Shown here: in pieces, positions 35,308 to 46,934 of the stretch
How the letters are laid out: each line of letters starts with the position of its first letter
Position numbering within the stretch: position 1 is the first letter of the stretch
Origin: Diatrype stigma
Lineage: Eukaryota; Ascomycota; Sordariomycetes; Xylariales; Diatrypaceae
Direction of reading: 5' to 3'
Assembly: GCA_022225965.2 (NCBI GenBank)
Contig: JAKJXP020000120.1
Span: 61,134 to 125,133, forward strand
DNA length: 64,000 nucleotides
Made by a program: the position numbers and the translations under genes
The notes under the pieces: model-generated
What the model was told of the DNA's origin: nothing
Seen by the model: only the letters and a program-made list of their open reading frames with translations
Databases searched by the model: none

Positions 35308-37614
35308 TCAGGCTAGAATCGCTTGAGCGACCATTACAGCAAGAGTCCAGAAGAAAGCCGTCTGGATATCTTCCCTAGCTACCATATGCCCTGCAACACC
35401 CGTACTGTCGCCGGTCGTCGAAGGACTGCTCGCCGAACCAGGCTGCCTCGACGAAGACGGGGTAGGGCTTGGCGTGATCGTCGCGTTGCCGCCACTCCCA
35501 TCACCATCACCATCACCATCACCATCGTCAAGAAGCCCGGGGAACAGCGCCGTCGAGTTCTGATCCACGACGATGCCGTGGCGGATGGTCGCAGAGCCGT
35601 TGAGGATGCCCTCGTACTGGGCCCCGGTGCACGTGGAGCCCAGGTCGCGCACGTAGCAGAAGCGGACCGGGTCGGGCGGCAGCTCGTTCTTAGTCGCCCA
35701 GGTGTCGGGCGGGCCCTCGGTCGCGTAGCCCGGGTCGCCCCCCTCCCCCCAGCTCCCGGTATCCACCGTTCCGGTCGCCAGGTCGCGGTTGAACAGCGCG
35801 CGCGAAAACAGGCGGTAGGCCGTCTCGGGCTGGTAGGCCGGGACCTCGTGGCCGGCCTGGTAGACGCGCGTGAAGGACAGGTTTCCGCGCTGGCGCACCT
35901 GGCCGCCGACGTACGAGCCGTTGACCACCAGGTCGGCGTAGCCGGCGGCGCGGAAGGCCTCGCGCCCCGCGTGCGGGATGGCCAGGCTGGCGGCCTCGCC
36001 GCCCAGCCAGTTGCAGGCGAAGTCGCGGTCGCCGTAGACCAGGTGGACCTTGACGCCGGCGTCGTCCAGCAGCGAGGCGAGGTCCTCGAGCCAGCCGGCC
36101 CGCGGGTAGTCGCCGAGGCCGCGGAAGGCCGCCGCGACGGCGCCCGACGACGGCGTGAAGTTCAGCGGCGCGCCCACCGCCCGCTGCACGTGCGCCTGGT
36201 TCAGGTACCCCGCGTAGAAGGGCGCCGGGAACGGGTCCGGGTCCACCGTCGCCATGTCGTAGTAGTTGCGCCCGGACAGCGTCGTGTACTGGTTGCGGAT
36301 GTGCTCCGTGCAGAAGGTCTCGGCCGACTGGCAGGCCGCGTTGACGGTCGCGTTGGCGCCCCGGTTGTCCGGGTCCCCCGCCGCCGCGAGCGCGCGGCAG
36401 TCGTCGATCTGGTCGCGGCAGCCGCCGGGCCGCTCGTACGCGTCCACCATCTCGCCGTAGACGGTCTCGTTGACCGCCTCGATGCCGTACGTGTTGTTGT
36501 AGGCGATGTGCGCGTACGACGGCCACTGGACCCGGCGGTCGATGCAGGAGTTGATGAGGAACAGCGTGTCGAGGTTGATGATGTAGTTCTCCCCGTCGAT
36601 GTCGTGCCACGTGCCGTTCTCGATCTTCCGGTTCTGCTCCGCGAAGAACGACGCGAACGCGGGGCCGTATCGGCCGCCGTACGACTCGGTCGCGATGCTC
36701 ACTCGCGAGTCGTTCGGGTGGTACCCCGGGAACTCCTGGAACCAGGTCTGCGCGAAGTGCCAGATAGCGATCGCGGCGTTGCGGGAGCCCTGCGCCGTGT
36801 TGTTGCGCTGCTGGCTCGGCAGGGTCCCGACGAGCAGCGTCGTGTTTTGCTCGGGGATGGTGTCGTTTTCTAGTAACAGGGTGGTCTCGCCGATCCCGAG
36901 ATCAAGCGTCACGTTATGCAACGTGTCGTACGATAAGCCGACTTGCGTCGGCTGGTCCACGAAGAGCATGTTGACTAGGCAAGCAGTTAGACTGGACGGA
37001 GAATGATTTTGGAAACGGATGTAATCTGGATGGACATAGACAAGCCAACGTAGCTACCGACCTTCTCGGTTCCATGCCCACTCGCTCAGGTAGGTTGAAT
37101 TCGAGTCCCAGTTGACGAAACACGGACCGTTCTCTTGGAACAGGCCGACCATCGAAGTACTCCCAGGTCCCCCATTGAGCCATATCGACAGCGGGGCGTT
37201 CTCGGGATCCTTGCGCGCCTCGAAGAACCAGAAGAAGGTGTTGATGGGATAGTCCTGCTCTTCGCCAAGGTCGGAGAGCTCGCCGGGCGGGAGGTGGATA
37301 TAGCCCGCATACGACTTGACCCCGGGCGTCGTCTCGCAAATGCCGGGCTATATATAGACCTGGCCGTTAGATCAGGAGTTTTTCCTTGGTCTCCCCTTTC
37401 CCCCCTTTCGCATTTGTATCGACTATATCTCCGGCACTGATGACTGTGCGCAAGGGGTTTGCCTACTCACTTCCTTATAGCTAATCGTGACACCATCTCC
37501 AAACCTCGACTCTAGCACCGTGACACCCTCTGGCGCGGGAGGGAACTGTGCCGCAACAAACGTAGACAGGCCAGCGATGACCACAGCAGTGACGGAGACT
37601 CCAGCTGACAACAT
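35308..37614 (-). CDS. Serine carboxypeptidase (peptidase S10), probably GPI-anchored
   Basis: Three exons on the minus strand: 37614-37471, 37347-37062 and 36974-35308 (698 aa), phases 0 and 1. Signal peptide [22 protein letters not shown], shown only to residue 22. S10 marks: [40 protein letters not shown] (as a region), [19 protein letters not shown], the catalytic Ser in TESYGGRY (about residue 241), Asp in [10 protein letters not shown], and His in [12 protein letters not shown]. Many N-x-S/T sites fit a secreted glycoprotein. After the catalytic domain comes a Ser/Thr/Pro-rich stalk with a (Asp-Gly)n run, then a terminal hydrophobic segment ([16 protein letters not shown]), the pattern of a GPI-anchor signal. 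It is longer than vacuolar carboxypeptidase Y relatives because of this stalk. Confidence 0.92.
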
Positions 37615-39066
37615 GGTGGGAAGCGCAGACAAGCTGCGCTAGCTTCCAGACCCGGACGGAGAAAGAGCTAGGTGGATGGTTCAACCAACCCACCGCATCA
37701 TGTTTCTGCAACGGTCTCGCTTCTTATATATTGTACGCCTGGGCACAATCTGCGCAGTGGGCAACCATGTCCTCGCAGTGTTACAGCCCAGTTACAGCGT
37801 GGCGGCCGCCGAGCCAGCCACCGATTCCGGGAGCGGGTTACCGTCCATTCCGACTGGCAGGCCAGCTAGGTATATAGGTAGGTGCCTATACATGTACGAG
37901 ACATGCATGGGGCATGTAACTATGCAACCCAGGTGAGCACCGGTGATGCGCGTGAGTGAGGAGTTGAAGCCAGACAAGACGGCCAGCTAAGACAGCTAGC
38001 AACGTCGCCCGCATATTCGATGCTGTCATAATCCCAGTGGTAACACTGTTGTGGGGGGGTAGATAGAGGAGAGCTTTCCCTACCTATATCCCGACTAGTC
38101 AATACCTCCCTACCTCCCTACCCCTGGGCCGTCTGGACTGCCGGGCAGCCGGGGTAGCTCTATACCCCGCATTCATGAGGTAAGTATTGATTGATCCGGC
38201 TTGAAGAAAGAACCCCCCCTCCCCCTATAGACCCCACCGCAAGATGGGCAAGGAAATAATCTGAATGATGATGTAGGCGACAGGGTCAAAGACAATGGCG
38301 TGCTGCAGTCTACAACAAATACGACCCTGCCATCGCTACGCCGCCAAGTGTGTCAAGGGTTGCAGCAGTTGAGAAGCGGGCGAGTGAGAGCTGTGCGGCT
38401 GGCTGGCTGCTTTAATTTCACCGGGGTTTGACATCCTAGGGTCACAAAAATATAACTACTTAGTACGTAGGCAATCTATATGAATATGGAAAATAGGGGG
38501 AGGAATGTAGGTCCAGGGGTAATTAGTAGGCACATAAAGCTGGAAAGCTACTAGTCAACTGGTAACAACTTAAGAAGAGCCGTATATTTGGCTGGGGAAT
38601 TCAGGACTACGTCAAAGGCAATACTTATAGATAAAGCATGGCGAAAGCCGCTGAAGTCACCTCATCAAGCCCGCGTTTCTTTGGGCACCGCCACCCAAGC
38701 ATAAGCAGATAGCTAGCTAGCTAGTGAACCGTGACGAAAACTCCATATACCCAATGCCAATGCATGATTGACGAGTACCGCTCGTCTCTGTTGTTCGTTC
38801 TCTGTATGCCCCTTGAAAATCCAAAGTCGTCTGTCTGTCTGTCTATATACACCTAACGATTTTTTTTGCATGCATGTATCAAACAATGAACGTGAAAAGC
38901 AAACCAGCGCGTTTGTGACAACGACGCAATCTTCTTCTTCTAAACGCTCCATCTATATCGTAACGTGAGGAAGCGGGCCTGTTCTAGGCAGGGAACACAT
39001 GATCTTCGTAGGAAAAACAACATCACATCAAAAACACCATACCATCCAGTCTTGTCTGCCCTCAGA
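37615..39066. other. Intergenic region upstream of the carboxypeptidase
   Basis: No supported gene. Contains TAGCTAGC/TACCTA simple sequence (for example 38708-38724) and (CTGT)n at 38829-38844. Confidence 0.45.
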
Positions 39067-41553
39067 TCAGATCGCCCAGGACCCACGGCGAGCCCGGACA
39101 CCCCAAGCCAGCGGGTTCTCCTCCTCGCCGAACCCTTCTTCGAAGCTGGGATGCTGCCGCGCCCACTCGCGGATATAGAGCTTGAGGGCCCGCCAGCGGG
39201 GCGGCTTGTTGCGATGCCTCCTCTCGTCCTCCTCGGGGGAGAGCATGACGTGGTCATCGTCATCGCCACTGCCACTAATGCTGCCATCGAATGTGCTACT
39301 CTTGCTACCACCAGCACCAACAGCACCGCCTTTCCTGGTCTGTTTTTTGACGGGTAGCTCCATCTCGAGCATGAACCCCTTGCCGACGGACAGGTGGTCG
39401 TCCTTGCGCAGCTGCTCGATCTCGATGCCACTGATCTTGCTGAGCTCATCGTCGAAGTCGCGCGCCGTCGCCGGGTAGCCTAGGCTGATGTAGTTGTAGA
39501 CTTGCGTGACGAACGCGTCGTTGAACTCGCGGTGGATCCGCTCCTCCAGCTCCTTGCGCGCCTTCTCCTTCCGCAGCCGCTCGTCGAGGCTGGCCGAGAG
39601 CAGGTGGAGCCCCCCCTTCTGCTGCCCCTGTTGCCCGCTCGGCTGCCGCGTGGGCGGCGACGCCACCTCCCCCTGCTGGGGCGTATAGGTGCTGCCGGTC
39701 GAGAGATCGCCCGGGGTCGCCGGCTCTGCTGGCGTGGCTAGGAACGCCGGAGGGTACAGCATCGACACAACCTCGTTATTCGCCTTTGCCGTGCAGTAGC
39801 CCTGCCAGAGCCCGGTGATTTTCTTCTTGCCGGGCTGGGAGGAACAGTACCCGCCCCAGAGGCCAGTGTTACCTGTAAGATCGCGCTTGTCGTCCAGGTT
39901 TTCTGAATACGGGTGGGTAGGTTCCATACGTGTAGCCTGGGGACTGACGCACTTGCGGAAGACGAGGTCATTGCCCAACATCGGCGGGGACGCGGCCTGC
40001 CGCATCTTCCGCAGCAGTACGTCCTCGTCGTCCTGTTCGGCCCGGAAGCCGAAGGGAAGACCAAAAGGACTGGCGCCCTTGTCCGGACCCTTCCCTCGCG
40101 CTGGCGAACTAGAGTCGGCCCTTGCCCGCAAGACCGGCGATCCTACAGCACTATCCCTAAAGTAGGACGCTCGTGAGCCACGCCGGTGTGCACCGTCTGT
40201 CGTCCAAAGAGGATTTTCGGGTGGCACGTCGTTCTGGTCTATGTCCATGTCGATACTCATCTTCTGGGTTCGGCGATCTGCCAGTTTCTCGGCGTGTGCA
40301 CGCATCTCTTTGACGGCCCATCCAGGGTCGGTTGACTTGCGGCGCGGCAGTTGGGGGCCTCCATGCTGCAAAGAATCTTCCACTAGCTCCTCTTCGTCTT
40401 CTGAATTGTCCCTACCAATGAAGTGCTCTACGCCGGCAGGAGGTAAACCATTAGGGAACGCTGACATGACCTGCTCGATTTGGCGTTGTCTATACGCCTC
40501 CTTGGCAGCAACTGCCAGGAGGTAGCCAGAGATCTCCTCATCACATGATTCCCGCCTCTCCCGCAGTTCGTGTCGCATGCCATTCCATAGATCACCCTCG
40601 GGTGTGCGGCTATCGGGAAGAGCCGGAACCCCAAGACAAATAGGCGAGGGCTTATCAGGCATGTCATCGTTCTCTTCCGAGGAACTTCCCGACTCCGAGG
40701 AAAGGATAGTATCGAGATCTGGAGTGAACGATCTTTGCGTGCCTCTCCGAGTATTAGGATGGGGCTTCATTGACTGCTGGCGGCGTGGGGTGAGGAAACG
40801 CGGAGACGCCGACGCATCGTCATCCTCGTCGTCTGCAACGACCATCCCCCCAGAGGTGCTCGGTCGAGGCCCAGTAGTGCTAGCATTGCCACCCTGTTTC
40901 CGCTTTGGCTTGGGAGCGTAGATGTGATTTGTACCGGGCGTGATGTCCGTCTTGTCGGTTGGCTTCGTGGCCGGGCCTTCTTGGCCGGATTTCCTTGCCC
41001 TCTTTGACGTCTCGATTAACTGAGGCGCGAACTTCCGTCTTGGTTTCTTCTCGGCCTTTTCGACTTGCTTTTGTTGTTCTGAGCCTTGTTGTTGACCATC
41101 TTGATTGTTGACAAGAATCGGAGGCAGCTGTGGAGTTGTTGGCGAGGGATCTGGGGTCAGTTCAGCCGTGGGACCGTAAGAGCTTCGTTCTGCCCTATTC
41201 GATTCGAAGGTGGTCTCGATCGGTACCGGAGCAAAACGTCGTGCAGGCCTCTTCGTGGGTGCTGGTGGTGGAGGGGCATCGCGCATCTCAACATCGTCGA
41301 CTTGTACTGAAGCATCTTTTGTTGTCCTGGTTCGAGGAACAGATTCTGGTTTGGTTGTGGTTGGATGCGATGGCGGCGAATTCCCACTCGTACTTGCAAT
41401 CGCCGTCTCTGCTGACCCTTCAGCGGGTTTAGACTCAGCCGTCTTACTCGACGATGACGTCTTCACGGTCTCCTCAACGAGCTGGGGAGCGAACCGACGA
41501 CGCGGCTTGGAGGTCGGGGCATCAGGCATTGGCTCATCACCGCCAGTCGTCAT
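39067..41553 (-). CDS. 828-aa disordered protein with a C-terminal DUF4050 (Gag1-like)-type region
   Basis: Single exon. Most of the chain is Ser/Pro/Glu-rich and probably disordered. Three copies of a short motif lie in the first 200 residues: PRRRFAPQLVEE (17-28), PARRFAPVPIET (103-114) and PRRKFAPQLIET (171-182). Two TGLWxGYC elements follow in the middle (TGLWGGYC and TGLWQGYC). The C-terminal part has a basic helix (LRKEKARKELEERIHREFN), then VYNYISLGYPATARDFDDELSKISGI (as a region) and WRALKLYIREWARQHPSF, which I associate with the fungal DUF4050 family. Domain naming is from memory and moderately sure. No catalytic motif is visible; it may be a scaffold or regulatory protein. Confidence 0.75.
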   Translation of the reverse strand: MTTGGDEPMPDAPTSKPRRRFAPQLVEETVKTSSSSKTAESKPAEGSAETAIASTSGNSPPSHPTTTKPESVPRTRTTKDASVQVDDVEMRDAPPPPAPTKRPARRFAPVPIETTFESNRAERSSYGPTAELTPDPSPTTPQLPPILVNNQDGQQQGSEQQKQVEKAEKKPRRKFAPQLIETSKRARKSGQEGPATKPTDKTDITPGTNHIYAPKPKRKQGGNASTTGPRPSTSGGMVVADDEDDDASASPRFLTPRRQQSMKPHPNTRRGTQRSFTPDLDTILSSESGSSSEENDDMPDKPSPICLGVPALPDSRTPEGDLWNGMRHELRERRESCDEEISGYLLAVAAKEAYRQRQIEQVMSAFPNGLPPAGVEHFIGRDNSEDEEELVEDSLQHGGPQLPRRKSTDPGWAVKEMRAHAEKLADRRTQKMSIDMDIDQNDVPPENPLWTTDGAHRRGSRASYFRDSAVGSPVLRARADSSSPARGKGPDKGASPFGLPFGFRAEQDDEDVLLRKMRQAASPPMLGNDLVFRKCVSPQATRMEPTHPYSENLDDKRDLTGNTGLWGGYCSSQPGKKKITGLWQGYCTAKANNEVVSMLYPPAFLATPAEPATPGDLSTGSTYTPQQGEVASPPTRQPSGQQGQQKGGLHLLSASLDERLRKEKARKELEERIHREFNDAFVTQVYNYISLGYPATARDFDDELSKISGIEIEQLRKDDHLSVGKGFMLEMELPVKKQTRKGGAVGAGGSKSSTFDGSISGSGDDDDHVMLSPEEDERRHRNKPPRWRALKLYIREWARQHPSFEEGFGEEENPLAWGVRARRGSWAI

Positions 41554-42132
41554 TGCTGTTTATTGAATGTAGATCGATCGCACCGTGGGTGCTAATGATG
41601 CGCAGCAGCGAAGGGGCAAGCAGAAAGCAAATGTGGACGGTTGAGGGTGGGTGGTGGTGGAGGCTCCCCATCCAAGTCTCAATAACTACTATTAGAGACT
41701 AAAGCAAGTTTCGAGCGTTCTTCTGGCGTCCTGTTGATGATAGCAGTAAAATTGAGCAAGATAGCGAATGCATAGGGGTGAATGAAGGTCTACAGAGCCA
41801 ATCCAGGAGTGATATGGTATATCCCAAGTGCCCGAAGTGCCAGAGTGCGCTCTATGTGATCATAGGAGTCGACAGCCAACACCCGCCCTGAACTGCTGTT
41901 GCTGCCGGACGCAATGCTAACTGGAATCAACTAGACACCCCAGTTTATTTGTTGATTAGCCCCGTGTGGTAACTCGCACCATTCCAGCTAACTCGACCAA
42001 GTGCCTCGACGGGTCCTTTCCCAGCGGTGGTGGTGGGGATCGTGGGTTCGGAGGTGGAGATCGCTGCGTCTACGTCCTGTGGCCTCTGTGAGGATGTGGG
42101 AATGAGCGGATCACCTCTGCACGTAGTTATAC

Positions 42133-42188
42133 AAGCAGGTCGAAGCAAGCAGGTCGAAGCAAGCAGGTCGAAGCAAGCAGGTAGAAGC
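42133..42188 (+). repeat. 14-bp minisatellite, four units
   Basis: AAGCAGGTCGAAGC repeated at 42133, 42147, 42161 and 42175. The fourth copy has one C-to-A change, and a partial fifth copy follows. Confidence 0.9.
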
Positions 42189-44730
42189 AAGTAGGTATGG
42201 TAAACAGGTATGGTAAGTACTTGGGTATGAGGTGCTTACGACCCGGTTCGTAGGTTTGGTCAAGTTCATCGAGCACAATGTCCGAAATCAAGAGGTACAA
42301 GAGGTATGGCTATAGCAGGCAGTACCGCATTCAGCTCGTGAGAGAGGCACGACGCGGGATTCAATGAAGCTACTAGTCTAGAGCAGACGAGAATGGGGGG
42401 AGATCCCAGTTGACTCCCCTTTCAGTTGGCCTATGAGGAACCGTTTAGTTAAAGGCTTCCCCGTCCTGGAAACTTAGCTTCAGTTGAGCCTTCCGGAGAA
42501 CTGCCTCGACTGCCTAGATCTATAACAGTAATAACAGTAATGCCTTCCTTACTTATTGTACTTATACACACCGTATTTCTTTCGAGGCGGTATGGCGTGG
42601 TTAGCATAGGTATATACATACATACATACCTACATACACACCTATGTACGTAGGTCGACGATTCCTGCGTTATAATCGTTAGAATTCTGGTATAACGGGA
42701 GTCCTGATTGACCTTCGAAGGCAGTTGCGGTGTTCAATATCTCTCAACAGAATTTCTCACGTTGAATGCTGTGGTTACCTAGCTGACCTATTTGAGAGGT
42801 GGTGGCTGGACATTGCAAGCTGCCACGCAGGTGCTTTATCTTCTATACGGAATAGGGACACCAATCATGTAATTTGCATGGCTTGTATGTTGATAATGTA
42901 TGTTGATAACTTGATGGTTTATGTACGTCGCTACGAAAAAATTGAGTTCTGATGGTTCATCGCTCTTACGGTCCATTCTACGTCTACTTAGTACGTCGGT
43001 ATTTATTTTGTGGTTTTTTCATTTATTGTATCCTTTCCTGTGGGAGTGTTGTCGAGAATAGTTGGGCGATCCCTGACATCATCGGAATGGTGAATTTCAA
43101 ACTTGGAGTTCAGAGCTGAGGTGAATGCAGAGGCTTCCGGTATCGGGCCCCATCATGTGTCCATAGTAATACCAGAGCTTCGATTCGTCCAGTGACACAC
43201 CTCCAACTCCCTGCCGGTATAAGGGGGCGAGGAGGGCACTGTAAAGATTTCCTTCTCATTTCATTATGTTTCATCGTGACATACATCGGAGCGCACGAAA
43301 GTTGTTGTTCACAATACACCGACAACATACCTAGACGAATAGCGTACGGGGCTATTGAATCTTTTACTTGATATTTGGCTAAGCCGCCACGTAGTAGATC
43401 CTAGTTCGGGCGCTCGGGATGCAGCTTGATCTCGAGCCAATCTATCTACCGGAAATAGGGGAGGAGTAAGATCTAGACCTTGGCTGTACATCCAATGCTA
43501 CCTACAAAACTACCTAGATAATAGCAAAAGGTGACTTACATGTAACAAACTTGATGGGAGGAGTCTAGGCTCTACAAATTTGAACTGTGCTCAACACAAG
43601 AAAGAAAGAGAAGCTCGAAGACCTCAAGTGTTGACTGTGTACGAAGGCATTCCATAAGGTTAACATGTGCTTTGTAGTCCGGTTCATCGTCTGCCCACAG
43701 TTATCAGGGGGAATCTGGCAGTGAATCTGATGACGAAGCCCCGGGGTGCGTCCGCTTCTGGGGGATTCCAGACCGCCATCCCACTGCAACCAACTGGGCA
43801 GGCAGGCGGGCAAGTGGTAGTGGTGGTACCTAGTACATAGTTACCCCACCAAAATCTACATAGTTCGTTATGCCCCAGGGTCTAAGAACAGAGAGGGGCT
43901 GGATGGCTGTTAGTGCTTCCTGGAGAAGCCCGTACCAAATCTTCTAGACAAGTTCTGGGGATAATAAAGTCTTCAGCCACATTTCACATTGATAGATCAA
44001 TCATCCAATCCGAAGAACACGAATCAGACAGCAGTCTGAATTCGAGCGACCCAACAATTTGCCTTGAGGATATACTTGCATGCTCTACTAGTTAGGTCTT
44101 ACAGAATGGAAACGATCATGGCTGTTTGAGCCAGGTGTAATGGAACCCCTTACCTTTGAACATGTAGGATGGGGGTTCGGCTCAACTTGGTCGACAATGG
44201 ATCGAGTATTTTGAATCCCTCTTTGATAGGCACCCGTTACACAGCAGGACCAAATCCCACAAGAGAAACCAGAACACTACCAGACAACTTATTGACATCC
44301 GTAGCGTAAGATACGACCAAGCGGGAGCGCGGCCAGTAAATGTCCAGGGGCACGGTAGTAGACCGTCCGTGAGGGCCACAAGATGTGGTACCGGGTAGAC
44401 TGCCCAATTCATCTGCATCGAGAGATGAGCGATGAACTACCACATCAGAAAACACATGGACACGCGACCTAGTTAGTCGTCGAAATGTAGGGAGCGGCAG
44501 GGTGAAAGCATGTGTCATCATATTCCAAAGGTCCAGCTTTTTGCGATCCTCACTCCAAAAAGCTTATAGTTAACTTCTTGACAAACGCCAAGAGATACGG
44601 GAAATCGCAAGCGATGCCCCTCGAGCCCTTATCAGCGTCGTATTGGGCAATCTGGCCCGCCAATCTCCCATGTCTCGCGCTGTCGGGTAGTGATGTGGTG
44701 CAAGATGGTGCCGAAGAATTTGCCCGCCGT

Positions 44731-44760
44731 ACCACACCACACCACACCACACCACACCAC
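44731..44760 (+). repeat. (ACCAC)6 pentanucleotide repeat
   Basis: Six perfect units of ACCAC, continuing imperfectly as ACACTACAC. Confidence 0.9.
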
Positions 44761-46924
44761 ACTACACTAGATGACAGGCAATAAGTTGAGATTAGACAAA
44801 GATAAGAGAGACAGCCACGGGAAGCGAACCGCGGGTTTGTTTATTAGTTAGGTCTCTGGGGTTGATCCCCCGCGGATAAGATGAGCGCGTATCTCGCGTG
44901 AGACACATGTGATGCCTAACAAGGAACCAGATAGAGGTAAGACCAGACAGAAAATTGCCGTCTTTGGGGATGATCAACACCGTTGAACTATCAGAATAAG
45001 GTTATCTTGAATGCTTCCGCAAGTATATCTAGCCTGCCTCCATCCATGAACGCTAGCTGGTGCGGTCACTAGCCGACGTTCTTATACAATGTATACTCCC
45101 ACTACTATGTATAGATATCTTTTGAATATGAAGGCAAACAGGTAGCTGTAATAACTTCGGGGGAGAGGACCTAAACTATTGGGCATTATCATCGACCATC
45201 TATCTAACTGTAAAGACCGCCAAGCTAATTGGGATTTTCGATCCCATGCATATTTGGGGTTGATGGATCTCACAAGAATTATTTTGATGTCCTGAGTGAG
45301 AACCGTATAACACTGGGTTCAAATCTCATTTCGCCAACGAATCATACAACAACGGTTGGGTAACGCATTCAATCAAGTGTGCTATCAACTTCTGACTTAC
45401 TATGTTTAACTGAATTCAAACCCGGTCGGCAGTTTGTTTATTTGCAACTGCCCGTCGAGAGCTCATATGCCCTTTGAAGTAGACACAATGGCTACCCGAT
45501 AGCATGCCGTGTACATCTAGTAAGATGACCACGTCCAAACGTATGCGCGACACGGGTAGTAATAGAGGTTCAGTCGGCACTTGATCCTATAAGCTACCCA
45601 AGGTAGGTAATTCATCGTGTGATGCGAACTGTGTGGTAGGCATTATTATAGCGAGCTATGACGTACACATATTCGACTCCTCCCAGTTTGCTTGCAAACA
45701 ACGGCGACAGAACCTTGAGAATTATACCAGACAAGCTGCCTAGGATGCGGTGTGACGTCCCGGCATCTATACTACCATGTGTCTATGTATCCACCGGACT
45801 ACCTAGTTAGTAGGTATGTAGGTGGGTAGGTAGTAATAATAAGTGAAGTTCGATAGTGTCTACCGGTGTAACCAAACGTGCATGTATGCTGGGTATGTAT
45901 GCACCAGTTCTAAGTGCCAATAGTCACAAATAAAGCCTTCGGTTTTCAGGTGATTCTCAGGCCGTACTGGAACTCTTAATCTCAGGCTTAAGGTTAGTGT
46001 AGGTCTTCTTATTATACTGGCCAGAAATGGTGACCCCAGTCGGAAGTGGTCTACCTACTTTACTCAACTCAGCTTATGCATGAAGGGGGCTTACAGGCTG
46101 ATGAATGCACATACACAGCTGTGCGTGACCCAGCTGTCTAGGATGTCCGGATATAGATCGAGACGCGAAGCGTATATGTTGCTGCTATCCCATGGATGGA
46201 TATATTCCTGTGTGGCAGCATACTTTCGTATAATAGCTAGTAGGTATGACAGTAGACATGTATGTATGTAGCGGTATGTACCTAGTAGCTACAAAATAGG
46301 TAGCCATGTCTTTGCCTGACAGGCCTGTCATTTCCTGACGGGCCAATCATGCTCGCCGATCTGTACGGTAGCATCGTGTGTGGCACTAATTTAGAGACCT
46401 AATTTAGGTCTAGACGTGTTATACCTAAGCCTTAAAGCTACTCGGCGAGGTAACGGTTTTGGGCCGTTGGCTCTATCATGCACCATGCGGCCAGGAGGTA
46501 TTACATGCGGATTTCCACTGTGATCGAGCTTCTGCTTTCATGCAATTGGTTGCAAACACCTCGACTACCATAGGGGTACAAGCAAGCTTGTATGGATGTG
46601 CTTAGTAGAGCTGGTAGGGTAAGTCGTAGGTTTACTATGGCTATGGTGATGTACTACGATTTATCTATCTGGAGGGGGCAGTTGTTAGCGTGTGTTCTAA
46701 CTTCTATCCGTCCAGTGCCAGTGCCGTCCGGCGCCCACAGACAGCTCCTCCACGTTTCCGGCCGATTGGGTGTCTCCAAGAAGTCGGGGGAGAATGAGAA
46801 TGTGACGGAACCACCTGAGCATGCTGGGCTGTCAGACTGTCATTGTCACCAAGCTCATCCTCAGCGGGTTCATGCTTCGTGCGAAGTGGTGCGGCAGTTT
46901 AACCGGCCAAGCCTAGCCAACTTA

Positions 46925-46934
46925 TACCTAGGTA
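46925..46934. promoter_or_regulatory. TACCTAGGTA palindrome, copy 3
   Basis: Exact decamer about 1 kb upstream of the 1278-aa gene. Confidence 0.35.

Noticed and set aside
35323..36873. Plus-strand 516-codon frame opposite the carboxypeptidase
   Set aside because: Low-information Arg/Val-rich translation caused by high GC3 on the opposite strand; the minus strand shows the S10 triad.
42133..42188. CRISPR-like array
   Set aside because: Head-to-tail 14-bp units without spacers in a eukaryotic genome; a minisatellite.
45285..45345. tRNA-like GGTTCAAATC word
   Set aside because: No matching acceptor stem, D-arm or anticodon arm could be folded by eye.
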